DNA of 48,116 nt from an uncultured Eubacteriales bacterium. GTDB taxonomy: Bacteria > Bacillota > Clostridia > Oscillospirales > CAJFTT01. Below are positions 17,430 through 27,682 of this stretch, in pieces (position 1 is the first letter of the stretch; every line of letters begins with the position of its first letter). The stretch covers positions 1 to 48,116 of the forward strand of contig CASDVX010000025.1 in NCBI GenBank assembly GCA_949284545.1, given 5' to 3'. The notes under the pieces are model-generated. The model did not search any database and was not told the DNA's origin. It saw nothing but the letters and a program-made list of their open reading frames with translations. The translations under genes were made by a program, and so were the position numbers.

Positions 17430-17834
17430 TCATTTCTGAGGAGGGTGCAGATGTGTCCCGCTGGCGGATACCGACGCCACTGCATTTCCGAGATCATCGG
17501 TTATTTTTATCTCGTAGAAACAAACGTTTCGTCCGTCCCTGAGCAATCTGCTTTCACCTATAAGCCTTTTGCCCTTGGCGGCGCCCAAATAGCTTATCTG
17601 GCTCACCGTCGTCACAGTCGTGGGCCCGTTGAGATTGGTTGCCACGGCGAACACAAAATCCGCGAGCGTAAATATCGCGCCCCCCATCACTCCGCCCACG
17701 GCGTTGCGGTGCCTGTCTTCGATAGTAAATGAGCACTTTGCGTACTTTTCTCCCACCTCTTCTATTTCTATTCCCGCTTCGGTGGCAAAACGGTCCTTCC
17801 GAAAAATTTCTCTTGCTCTGTCTAAATCTGTCAT
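17430..17834 (-). CDS. PaaI-type hotdog thioesterase
   Basis: Single-domain acyl-CoA thioesterase of the PaaI/4HBT family, 134 residues. The core VGGVMGGAIFTLADFVFAVA, with the catalytic-region HRNAVGGVMGG and the acidic residue in TLAD, and the strand VTTVSQISYLGAAKGKRLIG, are typical. AGGAGA lies upstream of the ATG. It appears monocistronic: a divergent promoter at 18040-18068 reads toward it and a strong terminator follows. The acyl-CoA substrate cannot be told. Confidence 0.9.
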   Translation of the reverse strand: MTDLDRAREIFRKDRFATEAGIEIEEVGEKYAKCSFTIEDRHRNAVGGVMGGAIFTLADFVFAVATNLNGPTTVTTVSQISYLGAAKGKRLIGESRLLRDGRNVCFYEIKITDDLGNAVASVSASGTHLHPPQK

Positions 17835-18012
17835 TTTTATGCATCTCTCCTTATTGTCGTCTCAGTCTGTCATGCGTCCGGTTTAAATCTGCACGTTTTT
17901 GTATATCTGCCCTCAAAGTGCATAACAACGCCGATTCTACTGATGGTAGAGTTCATTTTTTGCGCTCTACGCATGTGTCTGCTTGCGTATACTGCGTTTG
18001 TTCTGTTGTAGA

Positions 18013-18041
18013 TTGCGCAAAATTCAGCACAGCGGTATAAT
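18013..18041 (+). promoter_or_regulatory. Promoter toward degV
   Basis: TTGCGC at 18013-18018, 17 bases, TATAAT at 18036-18041. The start point would be near 18048, about 160 bases before the degV ATG. Its -10 box shares a palindrome with the opposing promoter. Confidence 0.55.
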
Positions 18042-18068
18042 TATACCATCGGTTTTCGGATTTGTCAC
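18040..18068 (-). promoter_or_regulatory. Promoter toward the thioesterase gene
   Basis: On the minus strand, GTGACA (18063-18068), 17 bases, TATAAT (18040-18045). The two face-to-face promoters overlap at the -10 palindrome, so RNA polymerase can probably occupy only one at a time. Confidence 0.55.
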
Positions 18069-18209
18069 CTGCTTTTTGAGCGTAAGGCGGCAAATCCGAA
18101 ATTCCGCGTATCCGCCTCGGGCAGGCTGCGGCTTGGCCGCGTTTTCCGAGCGGAAAAACAATTTTTCAGGAAAGGACGCTTTCACATCGGGAAGCATGGG
18201 ACTGAAGCT

Positions 18210-19088
18210 ATGAGTTTTTCAATTTTTACCGATACATCCGCCAACCTTACATCGTCCATTGTAAGGGAGAATGATATTACCGTTATCCCGCTCTCCTACT
18301 TTGTCGACGGCGTTGAATGCAAGTGCGCAACCCCTGAAGATTTCTCGCCCGGTGAGTTTTATGAAAGCATGCGTCGAGGAGCAAGGATCACAACTTCCCA
18401 GCTAAATCCGCATACTTTTGCGGAAAGCATGCGGCCTGCCCTGGAGGCAGGGACGGATATCCTGTTTGTGGGAATGTCCTCCGGAATAAGCGGTACGTTC
18501 CATTCGGCTGAAATCGCTGCAACACAGCTGCGCGAGGAATTTCCGGAAAGGGAAATATATCTTGTAGACAGTCTCGGGGCTTCTCTGGGCGAAGGTATTC
18601 TCGTCATTAAGGCGATTGAATGCCGGAAACAAGGTATGGACGCAAAGCAGACGGCCGAGCTGCTTATCGGCACCCGTCCACGCGTTTACCAGGTATTTAC
18701 CGTGGACGATCTCATGTACTTGCGCAAAGGCGGAAGGCTGTCCAACATAACGGCGATTGCGGGGACCATCCTTAATATCAAGCCCTTGCTCAAGGGAGAC
18801 GAAAACGGAAAGATAATTTCTTTCGGAAGGACCCGCGGCAGAAACAGCATAATTGAAATGATGGGGAAAAAATTCTGTGATCTTGCGGTGGAACCCGAAA
18901 AGCAGACTGTATATATCTCTCATGCGGATTGCGCTGAGGACGCCGGCAGACTGGCCGCCGTTCTCCGGGAACAGGGCCGTGCGGGCGATGTGTTCGTTGT
19001 GGGCCATGAGCCCGTAACAGGTTCGCACCTCGGCCCCGGAGCTCTTGCATTGTATTTTCTCGGAGATAGGAATGTAAGAAAAAAGTAA
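18210..19088 (+). CDS. DegV family fatty-acid-binding protein
   Basis: Cytoplasmic two-domain protein that binds a long-chain fatty acid; some family members (FakB) hand fatty acids to the kinase FakA. Length 292. Family motifs: FTDTSANLT at the start, the TTSQLNPHTF binding segment, SSGISGTFHSA, and RKGGRLSNITA. No fakA-like kinase gene is nearby. The ribosome binding site is weak. A hairpin with CGCTG/CAGCG arms and a T run lies after the stop. Confidence 0.93.
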   Translation: MSFSIFTDTSANLTSSIVRENDITVIPLSYFVDGVECKCATPEDFSPGEFYESMRRGARITTSQLNPHTFAESMRPALEAGTDILFVGMSSGISGTFHSAEIAATQLREEFPEREIYLVDSLGASLGEGILVIKAIECRKQGMDAKQTAELLIGTRPRVYQVFTVDDLMYLRKGGRLSNITAIAGTILNIKPLLKGDENGKIISFGRTRGRNSIIEMMGKKFCDLAVEPEKQTVYISHADCAEDAGRLAAVLREQGRAGDVFVVGHEPVTGSHLGPGALALYFLGDRNVRKK

Positions 19089-19125
19089 TCTTCGTTCCAT
19101 GCTTAACCCACACGCCGGAGGGCGC

Positions 19126-19154
19126 CGCTGCGTCGGTATTCAGCGTTTTTATTT
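19126..19154 (+). terminator. Possible degV terminator
   Basis: Short arms CGCTG (19126-19130) and CAGCG (19141-19145) are followed by TTTTTATTTT. The stem is only five base pairs, so efficiency is uncertain, but position and T run fit. Confidence 0.45.
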
Positions 19155-19467
19155 TATGTGATTTTGCCCGTTTCGGCAGATTACAGGGCTATTGGGGGAT
19201 CTTTGTTCGGGGATAATGCGCGTATGCTGTTTTATATTTTCTTCGTCGGCACGGCACGTATGCTGTAGCTCAAACGGCAGCAGCCGTATCTTTACGCCTG
19301 CCCTGCACCGGCAGCGGCATATGTGAAAGTGCAGCGCGCAAATGCGCAAATGCAGCTGCGCCGGCTGCACTGAGTAAAGAATAACGATTTGACGTAAACG
19401 CCCGTGCAGTAGGGCCGGGCAAGGCGGTACCTGCCGGCGGGAAGATTAAAAAAGCTTCCCACCGGTA

Positions 19468-19496
19468 TTGATTTTTTTCTCCGGTTCATGTATAAT
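19468..19496 (+). promoter_or_regulatory. Promoter upstream of tRNA-Leu
   Basis: TTGATT at 19468-19473, 17 bases, TATAAT at 19491-19496. The predicted start near 19503 gives a leader of about 134 bases before the tRNA. Nothing else on this strand could be its target until the small gene at 19847. Confidence 0.65.
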
Positions 19497-19514
19497 ACAG
19501 ACGTTGTGTGTGCC

Positions 19515-19580
19515 CGCGGCATGTCGGCCCACCTCTCGTATGAGTGCGGCGAACCGTTTCCCGTTGCCCGGTGTGCCGCG
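19515..19580 (+). ncRNA. Possible structured RNA (three-way junction) in the tRNA leader
   Basis: An outer helix CGCGGCA (19515-19521) / TGCCGCG (19574-19580) encloses two hairpins: CA-CTC / GAG-TG (19530-19535 with 19542-19546) and GGC-AAC / GTT-GCC (19548-19554 with 19563-19568, one bulged G). It begins about 12 bases after the predicted transcription start. I do not recognise the family. It may be an independent small RNA or a tRNA precursor leader; chance folding of GC-rich DNA is not excluded. Confidence 0.35.
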
Positions 19581-19636
19581 TCAATTAACCTTGAACCGGC
19601 ATTTTGCAAGCCGCGCGTCAGGGCTAACTTATATTT

Positions 19637-19723
19637 GCCGGTGTGATGGAATTGGCAGACGTGACGGACTCAAAATCCGTTGATGGCAACATCGTGTGGG
19701 TTCAAGTCCCACCACCGGCACCA
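19637..19723 (+). tRNA. tRNA-Leu (anticodon CAA)
   Basis: The 87-base gene has a seven-base-pair acceptor stem GCCGGTG/CACCGGC, a discriminator A and an encoded CCA (19721-19723). The anticodon stem ACGGA/TCCGT encloses the loop CTCAAAA, giving anticodon CAA (codon UUG). A long variable arm (TGATGGCAACATCG) and the TTCAAGT T-loop are as expected for class II tRNA-Leu. Confidence 0.96.
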
Positions 19724-19724
19724 G

Positions 19725-19772
19725 GCAAGGGCCTGGAGCCAGTTCGCGTTCCGGGCTTTTCTTGTTTTTATA
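19725..19772 (+). terminator. Terminator after tRNA-Leu
   Basis: GCCTGGA (about 19730-19736) pairs with TCCGGGC with the loop GCCAGTTCGCGT, followed by TTTTCTTGTTTTT. It lies directly behind the tRNA and resembles the terminator at about 20141-20180, which also has a GTTCGCG loop and CCGGGC arm. Confidence 0.7.
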
Positions 19773-19846
19773 AAATGTACACGCGACGAAGCTATCATCT
19801 TTTTTAGTTCTCGGAGACATTTGAAAAACTACAAGGGAGAAAAGCC

Positions 19847-20065
19847 ATGCAAAAGGTAGTCTATATAAGCAACAGCCGTGATTACACCGAGCAGAATGAT
19901 ATTAATGACAACAAGTATCTTGTTCGTATCAATAAATTGCTCGAAGACGGTTGGACAATTTCACAGATGAATACACAGACAGTGGATGTTGATCCCAAGC
20001 TTGAGCATTACCTGCATAAGGAAACCCTTGTGTCGTTTGTTATTCTTGAAAAGCCTCAAAAATAA
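19847..20065 (+). CDS. Small hypothetical protein
   Basis: A 72-residue soluble, acidic protein beginning MQKVVYISNSRDYTE, with AGGGAG eight bases before the ATG. The composition (Asn, Asp, Lys, Ile-rich) and lower GC contrast with its neighbours. The middle, LVRINKLLEDGWTISQMN, resembles the short sandwich-type proteins in which a hydrophobic strand follows a 'LLEDGW' turn, often found in mobile or accessory regions, but I cannot assign a family. It lies just downstream of a tRNA, a common integration point, and is followed by a terminator. The ribosome binding site and codon pattern make it a likely real gene. Confidence 0.72.
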   Translation: MQKVVYISNSRDYTEQNDINDNKYLVRINKLLEDGWTISQMNTQTVDVDPKLEHYLHKETLVSFVILEKPQK

Positions 20066-20560
20066 CAGTATGGCGGTTTAGTTTTGTTGTCGCAACTTTT
20101 ATTTTTATCTGAGTATCTTTTTAATCCTTTAAGACAGGCATGAGTCCGGAGCCCGTTCGCGCTCCGGGCCTTTCCTTATTATCAAATATACTTACTTCTT
20201 TAAGCGGCATCTTTTTTATCCTTGTCCGCGCCGAGGAAGCGCGGCGGGATCGCGGCTTGGGCCTTTGAGTTCCCGTATGAAAAGTTAAGCGCGCCTTTGA
20301 CGGGGTCGGCATTTCCGCGGCCTGACAGAACGGGGGTTGATTCGGCGGCAAGCGCGCTATATCGTTTCTCTTCCGCGACGGTCCAAAAATATTAAGCCGC
20401 CGGCATGCTTTGCGCCCCCGTTTGCGGGCAAATCCCGAAACGGCTGACTTTTCAGGCTCTTTGATGTCCCGGAGATATGCCTCCGTCTGCGCCTCTGTCG
20501 AAACTTCGTGAGCTTTGTTCCGCGACTTGCGTAAAATCAAACACAGGCCGGTGATATGTA
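20066..20560. other. Intergenic region between two hypothetical genes
   Basis: Apart from the terminator at 20141-20180, nothing is recognised. The minus-strand frame 20121-20606 is Arg/Pro/Lys-rich, covers the terminator, has no clear ribosome binding site and is not accepted as a gene. No clear promoter for the downstream gene was found. Confidence 0.5.
20141..20180 (+). terminator. Terminator downstream of the small hypothetical gene
   Basis: CCGGAGC (20144-20150) pairs with GCTCCGG with the loop CCGTTCGC, then CCTTTCCTTATT. The loop and 3' arm are close to those of the terminator behind tRNA-Leu, suggesting a duplicated element or a shared local style. Confidence 0.65.
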
Positions 20561-21211
20561 ATGATAGTGAAAATCTCTCAAACCGCTTCAAATACGAAGC
20601 AGACATTCGACATTGAAAGCGATACTTTTTATTTTCACGGCGAGGCAGGCAGCTTTGACCTTCACCAGCCTATAACGCTCCTTAACAGAAACACCAAAAT
20701 AAACGGCATCTATCATTTTTCAAAGCTGAGAAATTACATACCCTTCAGGTGGCTTTGGGGAAAAACAAGCATCACCAGAATCTTCCGTTTGTATAAAAAT
20801 GACAGCATGTGCGGGAGTGTTGCGTTTTATAAAAAGGACTTCATGAAAAACTATTATTTGATTGAGCTTGACGACGGTACGGCTTTCCGCTGTTACTTCC
20901 GCGCAAAAGACACGTTCAATTATATTTCAATATATCACGGGAAAACGCAGGTAGCGCTGGTTGAAACAGATTTGAGCGCAAAAGACTATAAATATACCCA
21001 CAGGCTGTACATATTGGAGGATTACGACCGATTTGCGGACATATTGTCTTTTTTTGTCCTGTACTATTCCAACTACCATTTTTGCAAAAGATTTCACATG
21101 AGCAAGGGATATTACTACGTAAAAGTCTGGTCCTTTTCGAGATACAATAACAAATATGACCCGGAATGGCGCAAAACGAATTTCCCCGACGAGAACGTTT
21201 CAAAGAAATAG
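20561..21211 (+). CDS. Hypothetical protein, possibly tubby C-terminal-like/LURP-one related
   Basis: A 216-residue protein rich in Tyr, Phe, Lys and Asn, beginning MIVKISQTASNTK. No signal peptide or membrane helix is visible. Alternating strands with conserved-looking aromatic and charged residues (SMCGSVAFYKKDF, YYLIELDDGTAFRCYF, YISIYHGKTQVALVETD) recall the beta-barrel of tubby C-terminal-like proteins such as YxjI, but this is a shape impression, not a motif match. AT content and codon use differ from the housekeeping genes around it, consistent with acquisition. GGTGA lies weakly upstream of the ATG. Confidence 0.65.
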   Translation: MIVKISQTASNTKQTFDIESDTFYFHGEAGSFDLHQPITLLNRNTKINGIYHFSKLRNYIPFRWLWGKTSITRIFRLYKNDSMCGSVAFYKKDFMKNYYLIELDDGTAFRCYFRAKDTFNYISIYHGKTQVALVETDLSAKDYKYTHRLYILEDYDRFADILSFFVLYYSNYHFCKRFHMSKGYYYVKVWSFSRYNNKYDPEWRKTNFPDENVSKK

Positions 21212-22213
21212 CCCGCCGCTTAAGAGGTATCTACCCTTTTCGTTTGCCGACAGGCGGGGTATAATCCGCCACGAATGATGACCCCAACGGGAGTTATAAA
21301 TCTGTCGTTGGCCGTGCGTCCGCGGGCGGCAAATGCTTCAGGCAGTGCAAAAACGCCGATTGAATCCTCCGGGGTCCCGTCGCCTTCCTTTTGTCCGCGC
21401 TGGTTGCTCGGGTGTTTTAACGGAAGCAGACAGGCAGAAACATCCGTGCGGAATACGGCGAAAAAGCGATGCCCGTTTTACTTAATTCTCCTGTGAAACC
21501 GAGACAAAATACTATTGAAGAAAACTTTGCAAACAGGCCAGGTGTGAGAACCGCGCTTCCGTCCGCAAGGCGCATACGAAACGGTTTGCTGCAGATTTTG
21601 TGAGAATTTCCAAATCTGCTAAAAATTCAAGCCTTTCATGATACTGTTTCTGCGTTGCACGACAGCTGTTTGGGCTATCGGCAGACAGCAGTGCAAAAGC
21701 CGGACGGATACTCGGCAGATATGAGCGGGGTACGGTCTAAGCGGGCGCGTGCCAACCGCCCGGTTACGGCCAACCGCCGCGGCAGCTGCTTGAATCGCCG
21801 CGCGTGCTCAGGAGATTTTCCACGTACCGCACGAGGTAAACGCTCACGCAAACGGCCGTGTCAGGCAGCGCTCAGATTTAAGCCATGACTTCTAATACAC
21901 TAATCCAAAAGGGCAGCGGCTCGGTCCGCTGCCCTTTTGTTCTGCACCGCCGGGTATATTTCGGTAAATCCCGGCGCGGTTCGGTACCTATACGGTTTTT
22001 CCTCCGGCCGTTTTCTGCTCCGTGTTTTGTGATCTCAGTCCGCAGCCGTTTTTTGAGGCCCCGATACACGGAGCGTGCATTCCGGATCCGAGCTGCGGAC
22101 GCAGTGACCGCACGTGCAAACGCGCCGCGCTTGTAATCCCGCTCGTTTGACCTGGGACAAAAGGCATCCGACGTGCCGCCGTACGTCTGCGGCCGGTTGC
22201 GCTCCGGTCCGTT
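21212..22213. other. About 1 kb without a recognised gene
   Basis: The region between the convergent hypothetical gene and dapL contains an eight-base-pair inverted repeat GCAGATTT/AAATCTGC (21591-21598 with 21612-21619) and a terminator hairpin at 21907-21938. All open frames are short, lack ribosome binding sites and show no family resemblance. It may be decayed accessory DNA. Confidence 0.5.
21907..21938. terminator. Bidirectional terminator between convergent genes
   Basis: A 13-base-pair stem AAAAGGGCAGCGG/CCGCTGCCCTTTT with loop CTCGGT. It is symmetrical, with four Ts on either strand, and lies about 275 bases after dapL on the minus strand; it is the first good terminator after the ten-gene nitrogen operon. 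Confidence 0.75.
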
Positions 22214-23416
22214 TTATCTCCCCGTTCCCTGCGGACCGAAAAGCTCCGTGAGTCTGCGGGCAGCTTCCTCCGTATCTTTCACATCCCCAAACGTTGAAAA
22301 GCGGAAATAGCCCTCGCCGCACGCCCCGAATCCCTCGCCGGGTGTCCCGACGATCTGTGCTTCTCTTAAGAGGTAGTCAAAAAACTCCCAGCTTCCCATG
22401 CCCTGCGGGCACTGCAGCCATATGTACGGGGCGTTTTTGCCTCCGCAATACCATATGCCGCATTTGTCCAGCGCTTCCGTCAGGCATCTGGCGTTGCGCT
22501 TGTACACGGCGATATTTTCCGCGATCTGGCGCTGCCCCTCCTCGGTAAACACCGCCGCCGCGCCTTTCTGTATTATGTAGGACACGCCGTTGGTCTTTGT
22601 CGTCCTGTTGCGTACCCACATGGCGTTAAATTCCATTCCGTCCCTGACAAGCTCTTTCGGTATGACGGTGTATCCGCATCTCGTGCCGGTGAAGCCGGCT
22701 GTTTTTGACAGAGAGCATATTTCTATGGCGCAGGTCCGCGCTCCGTCTATCTCAAATATGCTGTGGGGTATTTCCTCGCTTTCGATAAACGCTTCATAGG
22801 CCGCGTCAAAAATTATGACCGCCCCGCGGGAATTTGCAAACTCGACCCATTTGCTCAGCCCCGTCCGGTCAAACGCCGCGCCCGTTGGATTATTCGGCGA
22901 GCATATATAAATAAGGTCCGCGTCAAGCTCCGGGGACGGGAGCGGCAAAAAGCCGTTTTCCCTGCCCGACGGAAGGTGTATCAGCCTGTGTCCGGCTATG
23001 ACGTTTGCGTCCACGTAGGCGGGATATGCAGGCTCCATTATGAGAACGGAGTTGTCGCTTGAAAACAGGTCCAGGATATCTCCCAGCTCGTCGCTTGCGC
23101 CGCTGGATACGAAAACCTCATCTGCGGCCAGCGTCACTCCCCTGCACGCATAATGACGTCTGACTGCTTCCCGCAAAAAATCCGCGCCACATTCAGGCAT
23201 ATATCCGTGAAATGTCGCGGCGGAAGCCTGATCGTCCACCGCGCTGTGAAGCGCCGAAATCACTTCGCGGCACAGGGGAAGAGAAACGTCGCCTATGCCC
23301 AAGCGGTACAGGTGCGCCCCGGGGTTCTCTTCAAGATACGCCTTTGTTTTTCCGGATATGTTGTAAAAGAGATATGAGTCTTTAAGCTCTGCGTAATGCC
23401 GATTAGGTTTTATCAT
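22214..23416 (-). CDS. dapL: LL-diaminopimelate aminotransferase
   Basis: PLP enzyme converting tetrahydrodipicolinate directly to LL-diaminopimelate with glutamate as amino donor. Length 400. The N-terminus NRHYAELKDSYLFYNI and GIGDVSLPL are diagnostic of DapL; the PLP lysine lies in ICSLSKTAGFTGTRCG, and the site Asn/Pro in YICSPNNPTGAA. It overlaps dapF by four bases (ATGA), with GGGGAG upstream. It is the last gene of the operon, and its glutamate need links it to the GOGAT genes at the front. Confidence 0.95.
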   Translation of the reverse strand: MIKPNRHYAELKDSYLFYNISGKTKAYLEENPGAHLYRLGIGDVSLPLCREVISALHSAVDDQASAATFHGYMPECGADFLREAVRRHYACRGVTLAADEVFVSSGASDELGDILDLFSSDNSVLIMEPAYPAYVDANVIAGHRLIHLPSGRENGFLPLPSPELDADLIYICSPNNPTGAAFDRTGLSKWVEFANSRGAVIIFDAAYEAFIESEEIPHSIFEIDGARTCAIEICSLSKTAGFTGTRCGYTVIPKELVRDGMEFNAMWVRNRTTKTNGVSYIIQKGAAAVFTEEGQRQIAENIAVYKRNARCLTEALDKCGIWYCGGKNAPYIWLQCPQGMGSWEFFDYLLREAQIVGTPGEGFGACGEGYFRFSTFGDVKDTEEAARRLTELFGPQGTGR

Positions 23417-24207
23417 ACCTGTATCTCCCCTTCGTAAACTGTCACGGCCGGGCCCGTCATAACGACCGATGCGCTCTCGCCCGCCGTAATGTGCAGCGTC
23501 CCGCCGTCAAGCATTACGGAAATATCCTCTCCGCAGCCGCACAGTCCCGCCGCCACTGCGGCGGATGCGGCCGCGCAGGCTCCGGTCCCGCATGCCATGG
23601 TTATACCGCTCCCACGTTCCCAGACACGCATGCGCAAGGCGTTCGTCCCGGTTTTCTGAACAAATTCCACGTTGACCCCCTGAGGGAATGCGGGATGCTT
23701 TTCCATGGCCGCTCCCACCGTGGTAAGAGGCGCGTTTTCCGCGTCGTCCGTAAAGACCACCGCATGTGGATTTCCAACGGACACGGGAACATAGCGCACA
23801 TTTTGTCCGCACACCGTCAGCTCCGACGGAGTCCCCACCTCGGCTCTTCCCATTTCCACGGACGCGCCTTCCGCCTTTCCGTTCCTCACAATGAGCCGAA
23901 GCGTCTTTATCCCCGAAAGCGTCTCCACGGTCATGACGGTTTTGTCCGTGTATCCCTTGTCAAATACGTATTTGCCCACGCACCTTATACCGTTCCCGCA
24001 CATTTTCGCCTCGCTGCCGTCGGCGTTGAATATGCGCATCCTGAAGTCCGCCACGGACGAAGGCAATATCCATATCATCCCGTCTGAGCCGGCTCCGAAA
24101 TGGCGGTCCGACAGTTTTACCGACAACGCTGCCGGATCAGTCGGGTCAGTGTCGGAATACACGTAAAGATAATCGTTCCCGAGCCCCTGCATCTTAGTGA
24201 AACGCAT
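23413..24207 (-). CDS. dapF: Diaminopimelate epimerase
   Basis: Converts LL- to meso-diaminopimelate for peptidoglycan and lysine. The cofactor-free two-base mechanism uses two cysteines, here in MCGNGIRCVGKY (Cys70) and MACGTGACAAA (near residue 210). The frame begins with the typical FTKMQGLGNDY. Start chosen at ATG 24207 (264 residues), adjacent to the pyrG stop; a GTG at 24219 is possible. It precedes dapL, the next enzyme-partner in the pathway. Confidence 0.95.
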   Translation of the reverse strand: MRFTKMQGLGNDYLYVYSDTDPTDPAALSVKLSDRHFGAGSDGMIWILPSSVADFRMRIFNADGSEAKMCGNGIRCVGKYVFDKGYTDKTVMTVETLSGIKTLRLIVRNGKAEGASVEMGRAEVGTPSELTVCGQNVRYVPVSVGNPHAVVFTDDAENAPLTTVGAAMEKHPAFPQGVNVEFVQKTGTNALRMRVWERGSGITMACGTGACAAASAAVAAGLCGCGEDISVMLDGGTLHITAGESASVVMTGPAVTVYEGEIQV

Positions 24208-24208
24208 A

Positions 24209-26415
<2,207 letters not shown>

Positions 26416-26453
26416 TTTACCGCTCCTCCTTTCACGCTTCGCCCGGGGCGTTC

Positions 26454-27665
26454 TTATTTACCGCAATAGCAGTCTATGATTGATCCCGGCAGAACCTCGG
26501 ATATAAATCCGCTGCTTTTTGCCATGTCCGACGCTTCCCTCAGATCGCGCGGGAGCGTCCTGAATTTTTTCAAAATGTCCTCGCTCGCCTTATAAAGGTT
26601 TATATCCGTCGGTGACGGGAGCTCTGCTCCCTTTTCGATGCCGTCCAGCCCCGCGCGTATGAGCAGGGAAAACGCCAGATACGGATTGCAGGCGGGGTCA
26701 GGCGAACGGAGCTCCGCGCGCCGGTACTCGCCCACGGCAGCCGGCACCCTTATAAGCTGTGACCGGTTTTCCTCCGACCACGAGATATATTGCGGCGCCT
26801 TGCAGCTGCCGAACCTGCCGTACGACTCCTCTTTTGGGTTCAGGAACGCCGTCATCTCCTCGATGTGTTCGAGTATTCCAGCGATAATCTGCGGCATCAC
26901 GTCTCTGCCGTCGTCTGTCTTCGCGGAAATATTGATGTGCATCCCGTTTCCCGGAAAACCTGCCATGGGCTTGGGCGAGAAATCCGCAAACAGACCGTTT
27001 CTAGCGGCAATGGTCTTCACCACGGCTTTGAAAGTCACGGCGTTGTCCGCCGCAGTAATCGGCGATGAATACCTGAAATCTATCTCGTTCTGTCCGGGAC
27101 CTTCCTCGTGATGGGAGCTTTCCGGTTTGATACCCATCTGCTCCAGCGTCAGGCATATCTCGCGGCGTACATTTTCTCCTTTATCCTCGGGAGCTATATC
27201 CATATACCCCGCATTGTCGTGAGGTTCACCTGTGGAAGCTCCGCTTTCGTCCGTCTTGAATAAATAGAATTCCAGCTCCGATCCGAAAAAGAAATGCACG
27301 CCACGGCGATCGGCTTCCTCCGCAGTCTGCCTGAGTACCTGTCTGGCATCGGCTTCAAAGGGCCTCCCGTCGGGATACGTTATGCTGCAAAACATCCTGA
27401 CCACCCTGCCGTGATCGGGCCGCCACGGCAAAACAGCCAGCGTGGACGGGTCGGGATGGAGGAAAAGGTCCGAACGCGTCCCGTCTCCGAAGCCATCTAT
27501 GGCGGAAGCGTCTATAGCCGCGCCGTACCTGAACGCGCGTTCCAGTTCCCACGGCATGACCGATATATTCTTCTGTCTCCCGTATACGTCGCAGAAAGCG
27601 AGACGTATGAACTTCACGTCTTCCTCCGATACGTACTGCATAATCTCGCTGGGTGAATAGCTCAT
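26454..27665 (-). CDS. glnA: Glutamine synthetase, type I
   Basis: ATP-dependent synthesis of glutamine from glutamate and ammonium. Length 403, somewhat shorter than usual GSI (about 440). Metal and substrate residues are visible in FFFGSELEFYLF, HHEEGPGQNEIDF, PGNGMHINIS, ENRSQLIRVPAA and ELRSPDPACNPYLAF. The adenylylation loop of the longer beta-type is not evident, so regulation may be transcriptional or by feedback. It sits between the GXGXG GOGAT subunit and the ANTAR gene. A second, type III synthetase (glnN) is encoded on the other side of the locus. Confidence 0.94.
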   Translation of the reverse strand: MSYSPSEIMQYVSEEDVKFIRLAFCDVYGRQKNISVMPWELERAFRYGAAIDASAIDGFGDGTRSDLFLHPDPSTLAVLPWRPDHGRVVRMFCSITYPDGRPFEADARQVLRQTAEEADRRGVHFFFGSELEFYLFKTDESGASTGEPHDNAGYMDIAPEDKGENVRREICLTLEQMGIKPESSHHEEGPGQNEIDFRYSSPITAADNAVTFKAVVKTIAARNGLFADFSPKPMAGFPGNGMHINISAKTDDGRDVMPQIIAGILEHIEEMTAFLNPKEESYGRFGSCKAPQYISWSEENRSQLIRVPAAVGEYRRAELRSPDPACNPYLAFSLLIRAGLDGIEKGAELPSPTDINLYKASEDILKKFRTLPRDLREASDMAKSSGFISEVLPGSIIDCYCGK

Positions 27666-27682
27666 GGTCTAACCCGCCTTTC

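Larger units (their letters stand above)
17835..18209. other. Divergent intergenic region with two overlapping promoters
   Basis: Separates the thioesterase (minus) and degV (plus). The palindrome GGTATAATTATACC at 18034-18047 supplies a -10 box on each strand. No coding sequence is supported. The leaders are about 200 bases (thioesterase) and 160 bases (degV) long; I recognise no riboswitch in them. Confidence 0.6.
19089..19636. other. Intergenic region before tRNA-Leu
   Basis: No protein-coding gene is supported. It contains the possible degV terminator, then about 310 bases without recognised signals, a promoter at 19468-19496 and a foldable stretch at 19515-19580 upstream of the tRNA. 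Confidence 0.5.

Noticed and set aside
19629-19820. Minus-strand frame of 63 residues containing a VVGLEPTRCCHQRILSPSRL-type sequence
   Set aside because: It is the antisense translation of tRNA-Leu, a well-known false protein in databases.
20121-20606. Minus-strand open frame of 161 residues
   Set aside because: Basic low-complexity composition, spans a terminator and the start of a better-supported gene, no ribosome binding site.
19637-22213. Integrated element with att sites at tRNA-Leu
   Set aside because: I found no repeat of the tRNA 3' end and no integrase; only an accessory pocket is claimed.
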